Assembly (NCBI GenBank): GCA_945901195.1
Contig: CAMDKB010000152.1
Coordinates: forward strand, 1-9,585
Reading direction: 5' to 3'
Source of the DNA: Rhizobium sp. Q54
Lineage (GTDB): Bacteria; Pseudomonadota; Alphaproteobacteria; Rhizobiales; Beijerinckiaceae
Length of the DNA stretch: 9,585 bases
The translations under genes and the position numbers were made by a program. The notes beneath the pieces were generated by a model. The model searched no databases and was not told where the DNA came from. It worked only from the letters and a program-made list of their open reading frames with translations. Of this stretch, positions 6,055 to 9,585 are shown one piece after another (within the stretch, counting starts at the first letter, position 1; every line of letters starts with the position of its first letter).

Positions 6055-6397
6055 GATTGACAGGAATCACCATCCGCAGCCGACCGCCATGTAGCCTCTG
6101 AACGTGCCAGCGGTTCGCATGTGCCCTGCTGCGCTGCGCGCTTTCGCGTGCCCGCCTGAGCGGTCCGTATTGAATGGCGGAAGCACGCCCGCCTGAATCG
6201 ATAGTCCCTTTGTCGGATATTGGCGGCGGGTTGGCAGATGGCGCCCGCCGTGTCGGGCCAGACGCTGCAAGGCATTTGTTGAAAGCGTCATCATCCTTGA
6301 TGGCGTCGCAATTCTGCCCGCCCTGCGCCGAGGCTGAAACGGCAGTACCTATGACGCCTGCCAGGATAATTGCGCTGAAAAATAGAGTCAGCCGCAT
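6041..6397 (-). CDS. Small secreted protein of unknown function
   Basis: 118 residues, function not recognised. An N-terminal signal peptide is clear: MRL, a hydrophobic core (about 5-20, FFSAIILAGVIGTAV) and an ASA-Q cleavage site near 24/25, so it is probably periplasmic. The mature part starts with a short acidic stretch holding two cysteines, Cys30 and Cys42 (NCDAIKDDDAFNKC), which could form a disulfide. A Pro/Ser-rich linker (about 50-70) leads to a strongly basic Arg-rich tail ending in GGRLRMVIPVNRRKR. Small secreted proteins of this build are common in Hyphomicrobiales. The ATG at 6397 is 4 bp after the pheT stop, with a weak GGGG (6409-6406), so translation is probably coupled to pheT. 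A longer reading from 6469 overlaps pheT by 68 bp and would spoil the signal peptide, so I rejected it. Confidence 0.75.
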   Translation of the reverse strand: MRLTLFFSAIILAGVIGTAVSASAQGGQNCDAIKDDDAFNKCLAASGPTRRAPSANPPPISDKGTIDSGGRASAIQYGPLRRARESAQRSRAHANRWHVQRLHGGRLRMVIPVNRRKR

Positions 6398-6401
6398 ACG
6401 C

Positions 6402-8825
6402 TCAGCCCCGAAGTATCGCGCCTGTTTTCTTTGCAACTTCAGCGACAATCTTTCCAGCAACCGCTTCAATCTCCGTATCGGTCAGGGTCTTTTCCTTGGG
6501 CTGCAAGTTGACCGCGATCGCGATCGATTTCTTGCCGTCGGGAATGCCCGCGCCTTCATAAACGTCGAACAGTGACACGCCTGCTACCAGAGCCTTGTCG
6601 GCGGCCTGTGCAGCCCGAATGATATCGCCAGCTTTGTCACTCTTGTCGACTATGAAGGCAAAATCGCGTTCCAGCGGCATGAATTCGGAGATTTCGAGCT
6701 TCGGCTTCACTTTCGTTGGCTTGGCTTTAGGCACTGGAAGAGCATCCAGAATGATTTCGAACCCGCAGAGCGGCCCGCTGGCATCCATCGCCTCGAGAAC
6801 ACGCGGGTGGAACTCGCCGAAATATCCGATCACGCCTTTCGGTCCGAATTGTAGCGTCCCGGAACGTCCCGGATGAAACCAGGATGGCGCACCAGAAACC
6901 ACATTCAATCCGCCGGTTGGGACGCCAAGTGCCCCTAGCAGCGTCATCACGTCAGCCTTGGCGTCGAAGATATCCACCGATACGGTCTTTTGGGACCAAT
7001 GGCGGCCAGAACCCTGGGGCTTGGCAGTCCCCCGCCGGATCGCCGCGGCAGTCATGCGCTGATCACGCTCCCCGGCGCCTTGAAATACTTGTCCAACTTC
7101 AAACAATGCCACGTCGCCATAGCCCCGGTCGGCATTGCGCTGCGCCGCCGAAATCAACCCGGCCAGCAGTGACGGCCGCATGTCTGACAGATCAGCCGCG
7201 ATAGGATTGGCAAGCGCCAGTTCTGGCTTCCCGCCGCCAAACATTTCCGCACGAGCCTTCGAGATGAAAGACCATGTCACAGCTTCGACGAGGCCCTGCG
7301 CCGCAAGTGAACGACGCGCCTGGCGCACCCTCTTTTGCAGCAGCGTCAGGATGGATTTGGGTACTTCATGGGCAGCCCGATCCAACGGAACGGAGGCGAC
7401 ATTATCAACCCCGGCGATCCGCACGATTTCCTCGACAAGGTCGGCCTTGCCTTCGATATCCGGCCGCCACGAGGGCACAGTGACATTGAGGGTTTCACCT
7501 AATCCTTCGACTAAAAAGCCCAGCTTTTCCAGGGTTGCAATCTTGTCGCCGCGCGGGACTGACAGACCGGTCAGCCGCTCGACTTCGGCGAGCGGGAACG
7601 CGATCGTGCGGCTCGTGCCCGGCGCCTTGCCGGCAACCAGCAGTTCGGACGCTTCGCCGCCACACAATTGCATCACAAGATGGGTCGCCAGTTCCGCTCC
7701 GGGGATGCAGAATTCCGGGTCCACGCCGCGTTCAAAGCGATAACGCGCATCGGTGATGATGCCCAGAGCGCGTCCGGACCGCGCGATGTTCATGGGATCC
7801 CAGAGAGCGGATTCGATCAGGACTTCGCTTGTCGTTTCATCACAGCCGGAATGTTCGCCGCCCATGATCCCGGCGATGGATTCGACGCCGTTGTCATCAC
7901 AAATTACGACATTCTCGGCAGATAGCCCATAGGTCTTCCCATCGAGCGCGAGCACTTCTTCGCCATCTTTCGCACGGCGCACAACGAGCCCGCCCTTGAC
8001 TTTATTTGCATCAAAAACATGCAAGGGGCGGCCACGGTCGAATGTAAGGTAATTGGTGATATCGACCAGAGCATTTATGGGGCGAAGGCCGATGGCTTTC
8101 AGCCTTTTCTGCATCCACTCAGGCGATGGCCCGTTCTTCACGCCACGAACTGAGCGCAAGGCGAATGCCGGCGCCAGATGGCGGTCGTCGTCAGCCAGAT
8201 CAAGTTTCACGCTGACCGGGCAGGGAAAGCCGCTGGCCGCTGGCTTGATCGCATGGTCCTTCAGTTTTCCAAGGCCCGCTGCGGCCAGATCACGGGCAAT
8301 GCCATGCACCCCCGTTGCGTCAGGCCGGTTTGGCGTGAGGTTGATCTCGATCACCGGTTCGCTGAGTTGCGCATAGTCTACGTAGCGCATGCCGACCTGT
8401 GCATCATCAGGCAGATCAAGAATGCCGTCGTGATCTTCAGACAGCTGAAGCTCCATGCCCGAGCAGAGCATGCCAAGGGATTCCACGCCGCGAATGACGC
8501 CCTTGCCCAGCGTGATCCCTTTGCCGGGAATATAGGTTCCCGGGGGAGAAAAGACGCTCTTCATTCCGGTGCGTGCGTTGGGTGCGCCACAGACCACTTG
8601 CACAGGCGCGCCTGTGCCTGTGTCGACCATACAGACGCGCAGACGATCGGCATTGGGATGTTGCTTCGCCTCGACCACGTAGGCGACGATGAAGTCCGAG
8701 AGCTTCTTTGCTGGGTCGTCGACGTGTTCGACCTCAAGCCCTATCTTGGTCAGCGTCTCCACGATTTCATCAAGGGATGCATCAGTATCGAGATGGTCTT
8801 TGAGCCAGGAGAGTGTGAATTTCAT
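6402..8825 (-). CDS. pheT: Phenylalanine--tRNA ligase beta subunit
   Basis: With PheS it forms the cytoplasmic (alpha-beta)2 enzyme that charges tRNA-Phe; the beta chain gives tRNA binding and editing of mischarged tyrosine. The 807-residue length is standard. Domains in order: an N-terminal tRNA-binding OB fold (about 39-150, with HPNADRLRVCMVDTG at 56-70), the B3/B4 editing region (about 205-385, after the conserved INLTPNRPD), the B5 DNA-binding-like domain (about 405-475), a catalytically inactive synthetase-like core, and the C-terminal ferredoxin-fold anticodon-binding domain (about 714-807, starting PLERDFAFIVD). GAGGAGA (8837-8831) lies 5 nt before the ATG and overlaps the pheS stop codon, indicating translational coupling. 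The gene is intact with no frameshift. A small secreted protein follows after 4 bp. Confidence 0.97.
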   Translation of the reverse strand: MKFTLSWLKDHLDTDASLDEIVETLTKIGLEVEHVDDPAKKLSDFIVAYVVEAKQHPNADRLRVCMVDTGTGAPVQVVCGAPNARTGMKSVFSPPGTYIPGKGITLGKGVIRGVESLGMLCSGMELQLSEDHDGILDLPDDAQVGMRYVDYAQLSEPVIEINLTPNRPDATGVHGIARDLAAAGLGKLKDHAIKPAASGFPCPVSVKLDLADDDRHLAPAFALRSVRGVKNGPSPEWMQKRLKAIGLRPINALVDITNYLTFDRGRPLHVFDANKVKGGLVVRRAKDGEEVLALDGKTYGLSAENVVICDDNGVESIAGIMGGEHSGCDETTSEVLIESALWDPMNIARSGRALGIITDARYRFERGVDPEFCIPGAELATHLVMQLCGGEASELLVAGKAPGTSRTIAFPLAEVERLTGLSVPRGDKIATLEKLGFLVEGLGETLNVTVPSWRPDIEGKADLVEEIVRIAGVDNVASVPLDRAAHEVPKSILTLLQKRVRQARRSLAAQGLVEAVTWSFISKARAEMFGGGKPELALANPIAADLSDMRPSLLAGLISAAQRNADRGYGDVALFEVGQVFQGAGERDQRMTAAAIRRGTAKPQGSGRHWSQKTVSVDIFDAKADVMTLLGALGVPTGGLNVVSGAPSWFHPGRSGTLQFGPKGVIGYFGEFHPRVLEAMDASGPLCGFEIILDALPVPKAKPTKVKPKLEISEFMPLERDFAFIVDKSDKAGDIIRAAQAADKALVAGVSLFDVYEGAGIPDGKKSIAIAVNLQPKEKTLTDTEIEAVAGKIVAEVAKKTGAILRG

Positions 8826-8835
8826 GATACTCTCC

Positions 8836-9585
8836 TCAAGCGCTCAACCCGCCTGCCAGCGTTGGAAAATCCAGCGACCTGAACCCGTAGTGTGACAGCC
8901 AGCGCACATCGGCTTCGAAGAAAGGCCGCAAATCCGTCATGCCGTATTTCAGCATGGCGATGCGATCAATTCCCATGCCCCAGGCAAAACCCTGGTATTC
9001 ATCGGGATCAATGCCGCAATTGCGCAGCACGTTTGAATGGACCATGCCGCAGCCCAGAATTTCTAGCCAGTCGCTACCTTCACCAAAGCGAATTTCGCCA
9101 CCCTGGCGTGAGCATTGAATATCAACTTCCATGGACGGTTCGGTGAACGGAAAGAACGAGGGGCGAAAACGCATTTTTACGCTTGGTACTTCAAAGAAGG
9201 CCTTGCAGAATTCTTCCAGAATCCACTTGAGGTGGCCAAGATGCGCGGTCTTGTCGATGACGAGACCTTCGACCTGGTGGAACATCGGCGTATGGGTCTG
9301 ATCGCTGTCACAGCGATAGGTCCGGCCTGGGCAAATCACGCGGATCGGCGGCTTCTGCGCCAGCATTGTGCGCACCTGCACCGGTGACGTATGTGTGCGC
9401 AATAGCTTGCGGTCGCCATTGGCATCCGGGTTGAAGAAAAATGTGTCGTGCATTTCGCGCGCCGGATGGCCGGCAGGAAAATTCAGCTTGGTGAAATTGT
9501 AATCGTCGCTCTCCACATCCGGCCCTTCAGCGATGGAGAAACCCATATCGGCGAAGATGGCGGTGAGTTCGTCCATGACCTGGGA
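8836..9585 (-). CDS. pheS: Phenylalanine--tRNA ligase alpha subunit, C-terminal part
   Basis: Catalytic alpha subunit, making phenylalanyl-adenylate and transferring it to tRNA-Phe. The window holds about the last 249 codons; the family is about 340-360 residues, so roughly 100 residues lie beyond the right edge. The Met at 9576 is internal: the frame is open upstream (SQVMDELTAIF) and matches the family. Class II synthetase motifs are present: motif 2 around CPGRTYRCDSDQTHTPMFHQ, the phenylalanine-pocket and motif 3 region GCGMVHSNVLRNCGID, and FAWGMGIDRIAMLKYGMTD near the C-terminus. The stop is 10 bp before the pheT ATG, so the two subunits are co-translated in the usual order. Any upstream leader, attenuator or rplT neighbour is outside the window. 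Confidence 0.96.
   Translation of the reverse strand, partial: SQVMDELTAIFADMGFSIAEGPDVESDDYNFTKLNFPAGHPAREMHDTFFFNPDANGDRKLLRTHTSPVQVRTMLAQKPPIRVICPGRTYRCDSDQTHTPMFHQVEGLVIDKTAHLGHLKWILEEFCKAFFEVPSVKMRFRPSFFPFTEPSMEVDIQCSRQGGEIRFGEGSDWLEILGCGMVHSNVLRNCGIDPDEYQGFAWGMGIDRIAMLKYGMTDLRPFFEADVRWLSHYGFRSLDFPTLAGGLSA

Noticed and set aside
6067..6294. A second minus-strand frame overlapping the small secreted protein, considered as a frameshifted continuation
   Set aside because: The main frame keeps a sensible linker and basic tail to its own stop next to a terminator-like stem; nothing requires a frameshift.
7318..7341. TGGCGC and TTGC in pheT resembling a sigma-54 promoter
   Set aside because: The distance between the GG and GC elements is about 13 bp instead of 10, and it lies inside a coding region.
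8178..8882. A 234-codon plus-strand frame opposite pheT and the pheS-pheT junction
   Set aside because: Entirely antisense to the conserved synthetase genes; no domain or ribosome binding site.

Overview
The window looks like chromosomal DNA of an alphaproteobacterium, most likely Hyphomicrobiales (Rhizobiales). The reasons are the rpoN-hpf-ptsN gene order, a rhizobial-type RpoN, a long-form HPF, a single-chain class I iron-sulfur fumarase of rhizobial type, and pheS-pheT followed by a small secreted protein of a style common in that order. Genus cannot be fixed from the sequence. Most of the window is housekeeping or global-regulatory; I see no phage, CRISPR, toxin-antitoxin or defence genes.

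Left edge (1 to about 138): the 5' end of an IS5-family insertion sequence on the minus strand. It includes the first 25 codons of the transposase, a hairpin covering its ribosome binding site, and a probable outer end. The element is cut by the window edge and sits just upstream of rpoN, where related genomes usually have lptB. About 230 bp without a recognisable gene separate it from rpoN.

Region 368-3256 (+ strand): rpoN (sigma-54), hpf (long-form ribosome hibernation factor) and ptsN (EIIA of the nitrogen-type phosphotransferase system). This is a known conserved cluster linking sigma-54 transcription, ribosome dormancy and PTS-Ntr signalling. The gaps between these genes carry inverted repeats. 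The hpf-ptsN gap holds two mutually exclusive hairpins.

Region 3266-6017: glk (glucokinase, minus) converges on ptsN with 9 bp between the stop codons and diverges from fumA (class I fumarase, plus). The glk-fumA gap holds two short dyads and a possible leader structure that would hide the fumA ribosome binding site.

Region 6041-9585 (minus strand): pheS (partial, entering from the right edge), pheT, and a small secreted protein of unknown function whose start lies 4 bp after the pheT stop. A 9-bp perfect hairpin separates this unit from the convergent fumA and is the best terminator candidate in the window.

The coding content is conventional. The points worth a second look are small: the IS next to rpoN, the switch-like hairpins before ptsN, the fumA leader, and the pheT-coupled secreted protein. 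None is strong evidence of an undescribed system.
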